A stretch of 64,000 nt of DNA. Origin: Curvularia sp. ZM96. Lineage: Eukaryota; Ascomycota; Dothideomycetes; Pleosporales; Pleosporaceae. Under the pieces are notes generated by a model, which was not told the origin of the DNA, did not search any database, and saw nothing but the letters and a program-made list of their open reading frames with translations. The DNA is taken from assembly GCA_022457065.1 (NCBI GenBank), contig JAJGBQ010000001.1, positions 3,224,001 through 3,288,000 on the forward strand, read 5' to 3'. Position 1 is the first letter of the stretch. Every line of letters starts with the position of its first letter. Positions 10,582 to 24,786 of this stretch are shown here, piece after piece. A program made the translations under genes and the position numbers.

Positions 10582-13500
10582 CTAGCTACTTCCCAAGATC
10601 CTCTCATACGCCTCCTCGACCTCCCTCGCCACCTCGAGCAGCGTGACAATGACAATCTGATGCGTGACGTTCGGCAAGCGATCTCTGTGCAGCCCAATCC
10701 ATTCTAGCGGAGGCGTTGCTTCTCCCATATCCCTCAGCTGGGGCGTCTCGATCACCGGCGGCTCCAGAGGCGTGTACTCATATCGCGATTGGGGAACATT
10801 GACGACAGCCGTGATCTTCTCCTGGCCATCTGATGATACGGAAGGAGCGCGAGGCCGATTCGACGACTCACCGGGTTTTTCGGCGGTGGCGTCCGAGTCG
10901 GGATTGTCGGCGTCTTGGAGAGCTTGCGAAGTGCTGATTTTAATGTTGGATTCTGGAAGGGGCTTGCCGAGGCGCGAGGCGAGGGTACGAGAGTGATTCG
11001 ACCACATGTTGCGGATGTAGGAGATGCGCGAGTAGTTCCATCCAACATCTACCTTACCTTCAAGAGAGCTGCGGAATAGGTAATCGATGTGGGTGCTCTT
11101 CGGTACCTGCCAGGTATGCATCGTAGCAATGACCTTTGGCACACGCAGGATAGTGCCTCCGCGTGCGGAGCTGACGCTCGCGGATACATCTTCAACTTCA
11201 AGCTCTGTGACGGGCTTGCTTTTCTTGGGCGATGGCACAGCCGAGAGAGCTACGGAGAGTTGGCCAAGGGTCATGCCGAGGCTGGAATGAATCTTGGTCT
11301 TCTTCTCGAGTGCAACCGCGAAACGAGCCTGCATATCTCCAGCTTCAAGCATCAGTACCTGGTTGTCTATAAAGGTCGAAGGGAATACACCAAGCCGTAT
11401 GGAGCGAAGGGTCAATACAACGTCAGTGTGCAGTGAAATTGGCGCCTTGAAGCTGTCTTTATCCTGCTTCGGCAGAATTTGGCTTTGAGACGGCGAACGG
11501 TCAAATGGCTCGGCTGTTGATGATTTGCGGCGCAGAAACTTCTCGATGTCCCGGAGAGACTGCTTGTATGCTTGCTGGTTTTCTTGAATCAATCGCTCAA
11601 CTGCTTGCCATAGAGCTAGGCCCTGCGCAGCACTGGTCGCATGGCAAAACACGTGAACTTTGCCCCCGTCAAGGATGGCAACCAACCTATCTTGTACATC
11701 GTCGCCTTCTGGACGGACGTTGTACATTAAGAACCCAAAATCGGCAATGTCAGCCATGACAAAAGCTTGGAAGTCGAAGCCCGTCTTTACACGCAATTGA
11801 CGAAAGGCGATCGAAGCTTGGATCAGCGGTGTTTGACGCGTGTCTGAGTCCTCCAGCGGCCAGCCGATCGAAGTCCGCACCTTGATCTGATGCAGCTCAA
11901 TGAAGCCACTCGTACGACCTGTGCTTTGCACGCCAATCTTCTCCACACCGATGCAAAGGTTCTGCTCTGATGTCGTAGTCTTCTTGGAAGACGCCCACAT
12001 GTTATGAATATGCAGCCACGATTTTCCGATGGATTGACCTAGGTCTAGATCAACCTTGACGTCCGCGATGGCTATGTTAGCGTTCCAGGGAAAGGCGGTA
12101 GCTGCAGCTACTTGTTGGTAGCGTTGTATGAGGTACTCTTGCGGTTCGGAATTTGCACTTGGTGATGCAGGTTTCGATGCTCGTCGGATTTCCGGAGGCA
12201 CCCAGATCTCTCGAAACAGCAAAAAGTCTTGCAACTGACGCGCATTGATTTGAAGAGCGGTCGGGTTGATCTTGAGGATAGCTGAAATACCACTTGTACC
12301 GCTGAGATGCTTGCTGTTCATGAGCGAGAGAACAATGGATTCCATATCCAAGCTAAAGGTCGACTCGCGAGAGTAGACGTGTTGGACGGTAGTTTGGAGC
12401 TTCTCAAATGTGGCAGACGCGGCGAAAAAGTGACCATGTTCTTGAGATTTGACGCTGTTGACAGTAATGTAAATGTCTTCGACCTTGGCAATCGCTGTAA
12501 CGCGTGCGATGGGCTGGCAGCTGAGACTGAATTCTTGCTTGCAGATTCTAAGTCCAAGGTTCAGCCTAGTTCTACCTAGTATGGTAGTAGGATCGGCCGT
12601 GATGATGTTTTCGTCTTCGAGAAGTTTGGCGGCTGGCTTAGATTGTTCTTGAGACTGTTCGGGCTGTTCAGGCGAATCAGGCTTGTCGTCATCCTTTTCA
12701 CGCACCACCGCTTTGATACTATCCGAAATGTCAATAATGATAGGTACCACAGTGGGTAGCAGTGTATTGGTCGATCCGTCAACACGGAGCTCAGCATTCA
12801 GAGAGGGGTCGTGGCCATCATCCATGTACTCAACCCGAATCGCCACACCGGGCGCTCGCAAAGCCATGCTGCTCTTTGACTCATCACCCACAAACTGGCT
12901 ATATCTTCCTTTCTGCTGAGCTCTGCCTGATGTGCCTGCCGCGGGCTTTGCATCACTGCCATGAATGTGCACCACGGCTCCAGCAAAGTTGACGTCAGCT
13001 GTCAGCGATGCTAAGCGTTTGTTCCCAAATGGGTTCTTTCGTTGTGCTCCAGTCGTTGTTGGTGTCATACTCCAGTTCTGAGAGGCCTTACGGAACTTTC
13101 GCCCGGCAAGAGCAATTGATCGCTCGATGATGTTTCCGGGCAAAATGAAATGGGAGTCGAGTTGAAGGTCGAGTGACTTTCCGGCAGCAAAGAATGCGAG
13201 TTTGCGTGTATCTTTTGTCGACGCATAAGCAACGTTGAACACCATTTTGGGCAGCAATGCTGAGTTCAGTGAACGATTCTTCTTGTTCTCCGATACGGGT
13301 ACCATCTGGAGGCGCATGTCCTCAATCATCAACCGTGCTGCGTCGTCTTTCTGTGTCGACAGATCGATTTTGCCAAAGGATAGTACAAGGTCTTGAATCT
13401 CATTACGTGGGAAAGGCGCAACAGAATTACCAACGATCCAGCTGACTTGTAAGTCGAGGAGTTCCAGGGAGTATGTGGATGTGAAGAGTGCTCCAGAGGA

Positions 13501-16500
13501 GTCACTCTCTGTGTCATTCTGCGTTGACTGTTTGAGACTGCGATCTCTTCGTTGGGAAATCCTGCTCTTAGTATGCCGAAGGCGCCGCAGATATCTCTTT
13601 TCTTTGGAAAGGTCCAAGTCTCTAATCCTGTCCTGGAGATGATTGACAACATCCACAACAGCAGACGCGGTATCGGCGAAGACGTTTACTTCCAGGCCGG
13701 AGCTCCGCACACGGTAAACCCTACGTGTAGGCTCAGATTGGTGTTCAGTCGTGGCTTGAAAGACTGCACTGAAGGTAAGGTTGCCACAGCGACGAACAGC
13801 GTCAAGTTCTATCAAACTCAGGTCAATGGTGACCTCGTGAATTCTCACGATTGCCTCAGGATACAGCATGATGCTCTGATCTGTGTCTATGTTTGTGGCG
13901 TTGAGTTGAACAGTCGAAAGCCTGAACGCCAGATTTGCCGTCGGTGAATCTCGATCCCGGCCCGGAGCGCTTGCAGATATGTTCATTCCATGCAACGTCA
14001 TCTGCACGGTGAACAGGGTATCCCGAGAAGAAGTTGGGGTTTTCGCAACTGGCGACTTTGCAGAAGCCGGAAACATCTCTTCAATATGTGTACTCAGAAC
14101 CTCGACATCATCCTGGACCGCCTTCAACATTTGTGAAATCTCGGGCTTGTTGAAAGTTGAGATCAGGCTCTGGATCTCCGACGCTTGAACGTGGACCTTT
14201 TCGACAATGCCCGCCGCAACAACCCTTGTCTGATTCTCATCTTGCCTGATAGTCAACCTTCCATTGAGTGGTGGCAACTCAACTGTGCTGATGACATGAG
14301 TGCCTTCGTTTGATGTGCTGTATAGTCGATGAAGGTTGGCCTCAAGGTCGTAATCAACCTGTAGAGTCACGTGTTTTCCGAGTGCCGGAATGACAGCAAT
14401 ACGTCCAGATGTACCCGAAATCGACCAGCCCAGTGGCTGTAATACAGCAAGCTCAATCTGATACGCATCCATGAACAACGCCAGGGATATGTTTGGAAGT
14501 TGTGATTTATCTTCTTTGGGGTTTTCAACTTTTGCGTCCGCCTTGGCGATACCTTGAAGGAGCCCAGACTGGCGATGGAAGTAAGCCACCTCGTTTCTGA
14601 GCACCATGTCTGCCAATTCGATGAGGCCCAATGCGTCTTCTTGTACCTTCACAGTGATTCTGTGGCTTGTTGCAGCTACCTTTATCTCATTGGGTGTGTC
14701 CTCGTTGCTGCTTTGTTCTATCATTGCAAAATCGATACTTGGTTGTTCGAATTGAGTTTTGGCAAGAACCCGTGAGCGTGAGACCAGTTCACTCGCAGCT
14801 ACATCTACATGTATATGAGCAGAAATGATTTCACCGAGTCTAGATGCTTTGCTATCCGCATCGAGGAAAGAGAAGCGCATATTTCGGCCAGTGTTGACGC
14901 TTCTGAGATTGATGGTATCGAGAGTGATCTGAACCTTGTCAGTTGCAAACACCACCTGGAAATCGTGGTCACACGTTGCGGGAGGTGCTGAGAGTGCCAT
15001 TGAGGTTGGATGTGATGGCTCAGTCATTTTGATATCCTCCTGTTGAAAAAGCTTCAACAGAGACTCCGCAAGCTCACAGATTTCCCATTGAATATGGAAG
15101 ACAGTGTCTCTTGAGCTGATCTGGACAATCGTAGTTTTCTTGGGTGCGTTCTCGGACTCGACTAGCATGAGCCCATTCGGTTTCGAAGGAGGCAACAATG
15201 CGACATTGATTGCCAAAATACCTAGTGATATCTCACTTTGCCTTGGACCAGGATCAATAGTGAGTTTGATCTCAGCAGACTTGACATCAATATATAACGG
15301 CGCGGACTCTGGTGTCGGCAGCTTGTCTTCGAGATGTCCAAAGAGCAGTTTCATTGCAAGACTTTTCTGTACGTGTGCAAGATCCCAAGTACGCCATTGG
15401 TCCAGCATTGCAATGATCTTTTGTTCGGCATCTTCTGGACACGTCACATCGGTTTGGAAGCAGTCGCTCAGGATGTTGTCCTTCTCAACTTGTGGCAGAC
15501 ACTGCCAAGTATAGCGGAACCGAGAAATGATCTTCCAGGAGTCATGGCTGCGTAGATGATCTCTTGCCGCGCGTAGTGCATAAGATGCTTTGGTGAGAAA
15601 AGCGGGATCCGCATATTTCTCTTGTGCAAGACTGAGATACCAAGCGAGATATCGCATTCGATGCTGGTGTCTTTGATCAACTTCGGCGAACTGACTGACG
15701 AGTGTCTCAGCCAGCAACGCGGTACGGTGAATCAGTGCCGCTAGATAATCCACCTTCTTGCTTGCCATTGCATTCTCAAATGACCGAAATGACAAATTTA
15801 TCGATGTCGCATTGCTTCGAAGCATCCAAAATAAGATGTCCCTAATCTCGGCTTGAATTGCTACCCCTCCAGCAGTGCCTTGGCCAGCACGTTCGGTAAC
15901 AGAAAGACCCAAAGATCCCAGTGTTGAATGCAGTGCCATGGAATCCTCACCAGCTCGCTCTCCCGGAAACTTTTTGATTCGTGCTGTGAGGCCCAGTCGA
16001 TTCAGAATAACATCATACTGGTCCTGTCCTGTCTCTTGAAGCAAGTGGGTCTGAAAGCTGTGTTGAAACCTGATGTGAGTGAATGGTATGCGGATGTTAA
16101 ACTCGAGCGAGCTGCCCTTTCCCTCTAGTCTATTTCGATTTTGAAGGATCTTTGTCATGACGTTGACCTGGAAATCGTCCAAGAGATCTTCAGGTCGCTT
16201 GGGCTGAACAAGCTCAATCATCTCCGTAACGCAAGTGACGGCTTCGGGAGCACAGTACACCCGTATACCTGGCTTGGCACTGACCAGGATGCTGGTATGC
16301 GAGAAGCTCTCATCGAAACGTTTCGCTGCGACATCGTCAAAAACAACGTCATTGATGTGTTTTTGTTGATCGTTAGCAGGTATTGCAGGGAGTGTCGGCA
16401 CCTCGGAAAGATCTGGTGTTATCTGGTCAAAAGCAAACCCAGGGGCGGCTAAGTTGCTTGAGAATGCAATAGAGGAAGGAACCCAGCCTTGATCAATATT

Positions 16501-19500
16501 CTGGCGGGTTTCGGGAAACGAATGAGAGTGGCGGTTTTCACTTGAGCGGTGCAGCGGAAGCTCAAGCAGCGTTTTGCTTCCACTGGAACCTGTGGTTCTA
16601 TCACCTGGTCTACGGCGGAATGTAGACCGAATGCTGCTGGCAAAGGACGAGGCCGAAGAAGATTGCTTGCTCCTTGGACGTGATTTGCCTCCTGTAGCGG
16701 ATGAACGAGCCGAAGAAAAGTTGGAAGATGTGAACGAGCCATCCTGCTCACTGGGTGGCTCATAGAGAAAAATGGGGTGAGGCACGTCAGGGTATTGCAT
16801 AGCAGGTGCACGCACGTTGTTTCGTGTGCCATCTTCTTGACGGAAAGAGCTACGGTCACCCGAAATCATGAAGCCGGTGCGGTGGGTCCTCTGGTCATGC
16901 ATCCGTAGGTGAGCCTGTTGCTTTGCGCGTTCCTCCGAGAAATTCAGCTTTCGCGACAGCAAGTTAATTGATAAGGTAGTCTGAAGGTAAGCCTGAGGAG
17001 GAACATCATCTCCTTCTTTGGAACGCCCTCGATGGTGCGAGACAGACTCTGAAGGAACGGCCGCAACGGTCAAATCGGGCACAGTGACATTGAGGCGTTG
17101 GGAGAAAGTAGATCCGGCAAGGTCATTGAAGTCCAAAGAGACAGGGTCGGTCTTGATTATAAGAGCCTCTTTGGCTACGCGTACGCAGATACCAATATCT
17201 TTCGTTCTGAGTCTGAGAAAGGTGGTGTCGTGAATAACAGGGATTTCCGTAAGTGGTAGAGTGTTTTCGTCGTCATCGAGAGTGAAGGCGAATGATCGTA
17301 TGGCACCCGCGGCTGCCTCAATAAACTCCGACGTACAATCGCCACTGATTCTGCCGACGTCAAAGTCCCAGCTACAAAGGTAGGTTGGCTCGATTGGAGG
17401 CAATCCAAATAGGCGATGTCCGAAGATGATTGTGGAGTCAATAAAAAGCTCAGTAGGGCCACTGGAGAACTCGTTGGGTACATTGGTATCAGGCATCAAG
17501 CCCCCAAGAGAAACACTTATTGGACTGAAATTAACCATCAAGTCCATGTAGTAATTAGTGAATCTGAGATCGGCAGAGGCATATGGAAGATCCGCTCTAA
17601 TACCACGCTCTGCGGAGTACAGGTTGGCCGGCAACAATACACAAGCATCGTCTGCAGAAACGACGAGGATTACATCTAGGTCATTTGAGATGCTGGACGC
17701 GTCACTGTTGGGTTGCGCCCCTTCTGTCCCAATAGCAGCCGCTGGGAGTCCCTGAAACTCTTCCAGTGTCTTAAAGTGCATGTCGTCACCAAAATAGTTA
17801 TCTTTGATCTTCATGAAATGGTGTATAAGCCACCCGTAAAGTTCGAGGTTGAGCTTGTGGCCTTGAATATCCATGTAGAGTCTGTCAGTGTTCATTGGGG
17901 ACGTCTCAGCCATAAAGGTATGGCTGCCACGCAATTCTAGGCCGCCAAGGTGCGCCACATTTCGTGATCGCACAAATGTCTGTAAGGTGTTCTTCTGTGG
18001 CATCAAGACTTCGAGTGCCAGGTTCTGGCCGTTGACGTCGAATTTAATCTCATTCTGAAGTGGTCGAAACTTGTCGAGCGGTATGAAAACTTCACCTTGC
18101 AATCTCTTGCCAGAGAGGATGACAAAGTTGTTGTCGTCAAGATCAGCTGGGTTGTTGATGATGTTGGAGTCATTCGTGTTGAGATATATCTTGAAGTTGG
18201 AGAAGTCGACGTTGAGCAGGTATTGGAAAGGCACAAATAGGAAATAATCAGGCGGCGGGCCCGCTCCCCAATCGGCAACCAAATCCATGATCAGGAACAT
18301 GTGATCTCTGAGCAGAAACAGTTCCAGGTCTTGACATTTGATGTTGAACAGCCACTTTCGCAAAGTGTTCCAACCCAAGGGATTAGATAAATCGCAGTCA
18401 AGAGTAAGCGCACCGGAGCGCCATAAGAGGCCATGATTCACGCTGGAAGATATTTCAGTGCTTGCAACATCGACGTCTACCTTGCTCTGATATCCTTGTT
18501 TTGAGGCGTACATGTCCATGACATAGTTGACAGTAGATTTCTCGGCTATCTTGACGTCGATCCATGCGAAAGGACGAACATTCTGCGATCCCGTGGCATC
18601 TCGGCGCTTTCCCCGTCTTATGCGAGACTTTGCTTTACCCTTGTTCTGATCCGCCCCCAGCTTGTCATGCGCTGCCAATGTATGGGCCTTTCCCTTCCAC
18701 TTCCAGTCTTTGGAGGATTCGCGAATTGGGATGCGCAACACGGTGTCGTCTTCAATGCTAAGATAGAGCTTGAAGACAGAGAGCACACGAGCTTCGCCGG
18801 GCTTCAGGGGTGTTGAAGGAACAGCGTCTACACGTGAAGCGGGGAAGAAGATAGATTGAAAAACGCCACGATGTCGGTCCGCCCATGGGCCATAGTTTAT
18901 GATACCGCCAAATACCTGTATGTCCATGCCATAGTCAGGTGGGGTACATCCATTTATGTCGTACGGACGAGCGGGGTCTATGTGCTTGCCATGGTCCAGG
19001 TCATCCGGTACGGGACCTGGCACATCCCAGTAGAAAGAGATATTGACACATGGGCAATCGGCGATCAGAGACGTCTTGGCATATTCAACTCCATCCCACT
19101 CGCCGTGGCCATCGTTGGTGGTATCGTCGAGATAACGCGCTAGACCTTTCCAACGTTCGCGTCCAGGAAACGTCCACTGAGAATTCAGGGGAGGGTTGCG
19201 GTTCGTCGAGCCTGATTTCGCGTGGGTATGGATTGAGTCGGAGTCTTTTGAGAAGAAATGAAAACGGTTTGGGATCCTCTTCAGCCAGCGCCAATGCCTC
19301 CGGTACCTGGCTTCCTTTTCAATTACGCTTTCTTCTGAAGCCCCGTGGGCAACCTCTTGCTTGAATTTTATGGCCGAGTCAAGCTGTCCGAGCTTGTAAT
19401 CTGGATTAGGTTTCATGTGAACAACTGGGTGGGTGACCTGGAAATTGAAAAGCTGCTGGTATACATCCAGGGGGCCACTAGCCGATGCGTCCAGCGTTCC

Positions 19501-20404
19501 GGTTGCCTTCTCGAACTGTGCAGTTATGACGGCTAGTGTATGCTCATTTCCGACAACAATAGCACCTTTTACAACATCGACATAGACTGGGAGTAGCCGA
19601 AGGAAAGCAGGAAGCTCGGCCTTGTTGGGACGAGATGAAGCAGAGCGACTTGTGTCCTGGCGTGGGACCGTCTTGTCAGCCGAAGTATGTGTCTTCTTCA
19701 GCTTATTGTGATGATGCTCGTTTTTCCCTGTATTGTCTGTTCCAGAAATGGAACCTTCGGGGGACTGTTGCTGTGCTGCGTCGTTCTTCGCCTTCTTCTC
19801 TATCGCCTCGATGATGCCGTCGTATGCAGGGCTGCGGTTATACAAGAAGGCTTCAATTCCCGACACCTTGATGGAAAAGCGGCACGGTAGGTCCTTCCGC
19901 GTTTGCTTGCCCCCTTTCTCTGCCTTGTCCATGTTACCGGTCGGACTATCGGACGAGTTGCGGGTGGTAGTCGAGTTGTGGCTGCCGCTGTCGTCGTCGC
20001 CAGGAGCAGAGTCTTCGTCAGTATAGACACCGGCATCTTTGACGCGACGCAGCCAGTAGTTCCAGGTAATGTACCCGCCATGTATCAGGATTGTCTCGTT
20101 GTGACCATGATAGCGTATGTCCTTGAAGAAGAGGCGGCCGCCGAGCAGCGAAATCTGAAGGGCGGTGATGTCGATGTAGGCGTCAAAGGCGCGCCATGTG
20201 TATGCGCGTATGGCATAGGCGACGAGGGTTGCGAACAGGCGGTTGAAGTAGAAGAGGAAGAAGATGGTCAGGATACCACATATGAGCAGTTCAACGAGGA
20301 ATACCCTGCGAGGGTTAACATGTATTTTTGGATTTTTCAAGACTGGATGCCCACCAGTTGAAGCCGTCGCGAGGGTTCAAAGGCTCCGCGACGATTCCCG
20401 CCAT
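10582..20404 (-). CDS. CSF1: Csf1/BLTP1-type bridge-like lipid transfer protein
   Basis: Exon 1 is 20404-20355 and exon 2 is 20305-10582, about 3257 residues. The long frame itself lacks an early ATG. A 49-base intron (GTGGGC...CGCAG) joins a 16-residue ATG-started exon in phase, giving FNWVFLVELL, which fits the family start. One transmembrane helix follows (about residues 18-40), then the conserved IRAYTWRAF block and FFKDIRYHGHNETI region. Low-complexity Ser-rich segments interrupt later parts. Csf1, like animal BLTP1/Tweek, is an ER-anchored rod with a hydrophobic groove that moves phospholipid at membrane contacts. It supports GPI-anchor synthesis and cold tolerance in yeast. The function here is inferred from the family. 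The second exon of 9.7 kb has no visible intron. It is divergent from the DUF300 gene. Confidence 0.92.
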
Positions 20405-20911
20405 GATTGCAGCGCGTTATGTAGAGAAGCGTGTATGTCTTCATGGCGCCATGGAGAAGACGCCGGGCATGGGCAGTAGCGATGTGCGCAACGAGATCGC
20501 TTGGACAGCGCGGGGTCAGGGAGACAACATTCGTATGGGCCTTTGTACAGGCGTGTGTCAATGTGGATGTAGGTGTATATGCTGTATGTAGTACCACAGT
20601 TGGAGATTGGCGCTACTTGGGAACGGGGCACCAGGTTGGAGATGTGGATGCGCGTCATGGGCGTCGTGCAGGGGTGGGCAAGCTTGGGCCTCTCTGCTCC
20701 TCCGCAAACCTACCACAGCAGCGCGGGAGGCGAGACGTGCACAAGACCAACGACGCCAGAGCGCAGCTGCACACCATGGAAGAGCTCCGTCGCTAGCTTC
20801 ACCTTTCTTCTTCTCTCTTTTTGCCTACCCTCTCCGTTCCTCTGCGTGTTTTCTTTCCTGCGTGGCTGCTCTCACGACTGCCATCACATCACCCGCCCAC
20901 GCCTCGTCATC
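20405..20911. promoter_or_regulatory. Bidirectional promoter, CSF1 / DUF300 gene
   Basis: About 507 bases separate the two divergent start codons, so both promoters must lie here or overlap it. A pyrimidine-rich tract (about 20799-20840) precedes the DUF300 start, typical of fungal promoters. No TATA box was seen. Confidence 0.6.
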
Positions 20912-23244
20912 ATGGATGCAGGCAGCCTCCAACCAGGCTTTGGGGCGAACGACTTCTCGTCTGGCGGCACCGGAGCTCGTTTTGAACGCGCCATCATCAT
21001 CGTGGCTGGTGCCTGCGCCCTTGTAGCAAGTTTGGTCACTTTCGTGTAGGTTGCGGTGCACTTTCTCCCAATCATTCGTGACTTTGGCTAACAGAGCTGC
21101 CTATAGTGCTGTCTGGTTACAAACGTGAGCGGATCTCTCAAGTGCCCTTGCGAGCGCATGCTAATTCACATGTAGGAAGAATTACCGCAAGCCAGTACTA
21201 CAGAGATATGTTGTCCGTATACTGCTCATGTCCGCGTCCCCAACCTTGTGCACTGCGCCTATATTGACTGTGGATAGGGTTCCGATTTACTCAGGCGCAT
21301 CATGGGCCAGTTTGGTTTCTACCACGGCAGCGTCATACGTAGAGCCCTTCAGAGACGTTTATGAGGTACCAAGATCAATATCTCCCTAGTTGATACCAAC
21401 TAACAAGCCCAGGCCTTCACTATCTATACTTTCCTCCAACTGCTGATCAACTTCATTGGCGGCGAACGTGCCCTTATCATTCTTATGACCGGCCGACCCC
21501 CGGTCTCCCACCTGTGGCCTTTGAACCTGTTCTGCTCCAAGATCGACATCTCCGACCCGCATACATTTCTTGCCATCAAACGGGGTATCCTCCAATACAC
21601 ATGGGTTAAGCCACTGCTCGCTGTGGCTACCATCATCATGAAAGCCACGGGAACATACCAGGAAGGTTACATTGGCTTGACTTCGGGCTACTTTTGGAGC
21701 GGTATCATCTACAATGTCAGCATTACAATCAGTCTGTACGCCCTCGCCATGTTCTGGGTGTGCATGTCCACAGACTTGAAGCCCTTCCGTCCCATGCCAA
21801 AATTCTTGTGTATCAAGGGCATCATCTTTGCCTCCTACTGGCAAGGATTCTTCCTTTCAATCCTTGTGTTCCTAGGTGCCATACCGGACGACGTTGCCGG
21901 TTACAGTCCTGACAATCTAGCTGCTGCCATTCAGGACGCCCTCATCTGCTTCGAGATGCCTCTCTTTGCACTTGCTCACTGGTACGCTTTCTCATGGCAC
22001 GACTATGCCGACGCGACTATTTCGGCTGCAAGGTTACCCGTCAAGTATGCATTACGTGATGCTTTTGGTCCGCTCGATCTCATACAGGACACCAAGGAGA
22101 CTTTTGCAGGCAAGCATTACGAGTATCGATACTTTGATGCACGTGACAACGTGCTTGCACACGAGGATTCGTCCTCGCGGGCAGCGCGCATGGCAGAAGG
22201 AATGAGATTTGAAAGAGGTGGCAAGGGCAAGTACTGGATTCCGAAGCCTGGACAGGGCTCAGAGCATGAGCCTCTGCTAAGCAAGGTCACATCGAGCCGC
22301 GCCCGAGCCATGAGCCCTGGACCGCACAAAGCCCTGAACGGCGAGGGTGCCAAGTATGGTACACCTGATGTTGTTGAGGAACCCGAACTCGACGCCGAGG
22401 AAGAGCGGCTATATGGGAATGCCCGTGAGCTGGAGTTTGGAGACTGGAATGTAAGTGAACAATATCGCAGACGTTACCCATAGGCTGACTTGGACATAGT
22501 ACCCCGTCATCGAAGCGCATCGTCCTTCACGCGAAGAGCGCTTGTACGCGAATCCGAATATACTAACTGCATCGACCAACCGTAACCTGCTGCAACCCAC
22601 CAAGGACCACAAACGAAGGCGAAAAAGCCAAATCCAGGGTATACAGGAGTCTGTGGATAAGGGCAAACAACGCCGGGGTTCGAGTAACGGGCAATCTTCG
22701 CGCTCAAAGTCGCCGCATTCCAAATCTCATGTCCCGTTCGGTAACCTTCTGCGCCAAAAGTCTTCTTCTTCTAGCTCTGCAAAATCCGACAGGAGCCAAC
22801 TTGTAGATTTGGTTGTGGAAGATCGCCAAGCCGAAGAGGTGGAACGTGTGCGTGCACGCAAGGAAGGCGGTCCGGGATGGAATGAGGTCCCTGCAAAACA
22901 CTTTGTGTAGGTCCATGGCTGGGACGCATATGGGGCAAATGACTAATGTTGGTCGCAGGCACACGTACCCCGAAGAGGGTGAAACAGAAGAGGTCCGTGA
23001 AGGATTTAATCCTGATGAACCCGAGGCACATAACCCCGAATCTGAGCATAACCTCAACTATCCATTCGCGGTCGGAGGACAAAGCGAGGAGGAGCAGCGA
23101 AAGCAAGACATCAAGCCCCACGTCACGAGTGAATCCAATCACTGGGAAACACGCGATGTCAGCGACCACAATGGAGACGAGGACAGGCTCAGTCCGTCAT
23201 ACGGTAGTTTCCGAGACGAGCGGAATGCTTGGAGCCAGGACTGA
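20912..23244 (+). CDS. DUF300 / TMEM184 / OST-alpha-like seven-helix membrane protein
   Basis: Seven exons are 20912-21045, 21107-21124, 21176-21229, 21278-21365, 21413-22450, 22500-22906 and 22959-23244, giving about 674 residues. All junctions keep phase. Exon 2 is only 18 bases but joins to VWLQTKNYRKP, a conserved family block. Other family marks are VPIYSGASW, ASYVEPFRDVYE, FTIYTFLQLL and a conserved TGRPP loop. About seven hydrophobic helices lie in the first 330 residues. The long hydrophilic tail is Ser/Arg- and Glu-rich and probably cytosolic. Family members are the OST-alpha subunit of animal solute transporters and the yeast/plant LAZ1-type vacuolar membrane proteins. The substrate here is unknown. 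Confidence 0.9.
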
Positions 23245-24786
23245 TGACGCACATGCCAGCCGGCCTTGTTTCATTTTTATGGTGCATATGGACATGGAGA
23301 AGGGTTCCTGTCGACTTTATTAGGTTGTCTGTTTGTTTTATACCCGATGTTAATTTCGGTGTACACGATACGCCTCGAGCGGTGGATTTACGGAGTGTGG
23401 CGTCAGCATGATGGTGAATCCCTTTTCGTGGCATCCATACAATATTAGAGCTTTTGTCATGTCAACAAACCGTATCTTGACACGTGCATTTTACGTTCGG
23501 GCCTGCTCACAAGTTTCCGCTGTCACCCAATTGGTGAATGCAATCGTTCCTGATCCAGCGCAGACGATCCCTAGTTAGTAGCTAGAGAGAAGTGCCGAGC
23601 TGTTTCTGGAGGGTGAAGTGTCAAGGTGCCAAGCCAGGAAGCACATGTGCCGAGCAACGCTGTCCTACAAGACGATTCGGTAGCTGAACATGCTTGTTGA
23701 GTGGCCCAGTGTTTCAAGAGCTGGCGGCTTTCACCAATGGCGAGATTCTGTTTCCACGACACTGTGGCTGATATGGGCGATAGAAAGGTGGATTGGCCGC
23801 AGAAGCAATCCAGCGTATGCATGCAGGACGGGAGCGAGCCTAGCGTACAGTGGCGCACTGGCGAATGCAGCAGGCACACGCGAGACTGGTCGAGAGGAGC
23901 CTCGACGATTCACTTAACACTACCGCTACCATCGTCAGCATTCACACCAGCCCTTGCGAGCTCGATGCCAAAGACCGGCGGCCCGTTACGCTGTGCACGT
24001 TTCAGCGTTCGTGAATAGACTTTTAGTGTTGCAACGATGCGCTTTCAAGCTGCGACAAGGCTGCGCGCATACTCAGACAGGTCCGAAATGAAGCAGCAAC
24101 CTCAAAGGCCACGCCAACCAACAAGGCGCGTACCCCAGCAGGCCAGCCCGCCCTTGGCCATGCTCTCGCTCGCAGTTTCGGTCCGCAAGCGCTATTGCTT
24201 CTTCACTGGTCCACACTGTGCTGCCACTTCTCCCCGCTATGCCTTGAGCGCTTAACCGTTGACCCCTCTCAGCCAATCAGATCCCACCGTCGCACTTTTT
24301 TGTACCTTGATGCCAGCAAGCCTCCATGCGAACTAACATTCGAGATTAACGATCGCCATGCCGGGTATGCGCTGCTATTGGGTGTCTCTACACTAAAGAG
24401 CATGGAGCAAGGCTGAATGTATAATATGAGAGGTCTTGTCGTCCTGTGAGTCGCGACTGGTTTGCTGTTCTCGAGGGCCCCGGCGGACCTACGAGGCTTT
24501 GAGCGAAGCACCACTCACGGGCAAGGACAGCGCATTTCTGGTCAACGGTTGAGCCTCTTTTATTTCCCCTGCGCCTTTTGTCCTATTGTGCTCCCCGCTT
24601 CTATTTCTTTTTTCTTGATTTTTCGATTTTTTTTACTGCCTTTTTTCTACCTGGTTGTGACCGGCTCCAGTCCAGGCGCGTCATTCCCTACTGTTTATCG
24701 TTGTTGTGGTTTCTGCTCAACTGTTCTTTCATTAATTCGGGCGATGGGTCATTAGTTGCACTGGCTTGCAAACAAAAAAGAAGTAT
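23245..24786. other. Intergenic, includes pyrimidine-rich promoter of next gene
   Basis: About 1.5 kb shows no recognisable gene. A strongly T/C-rich tract at about 24556-24652 lies 135-230 bases before the next start codon and probably belongs to its promoter. Confidence 0.45.
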
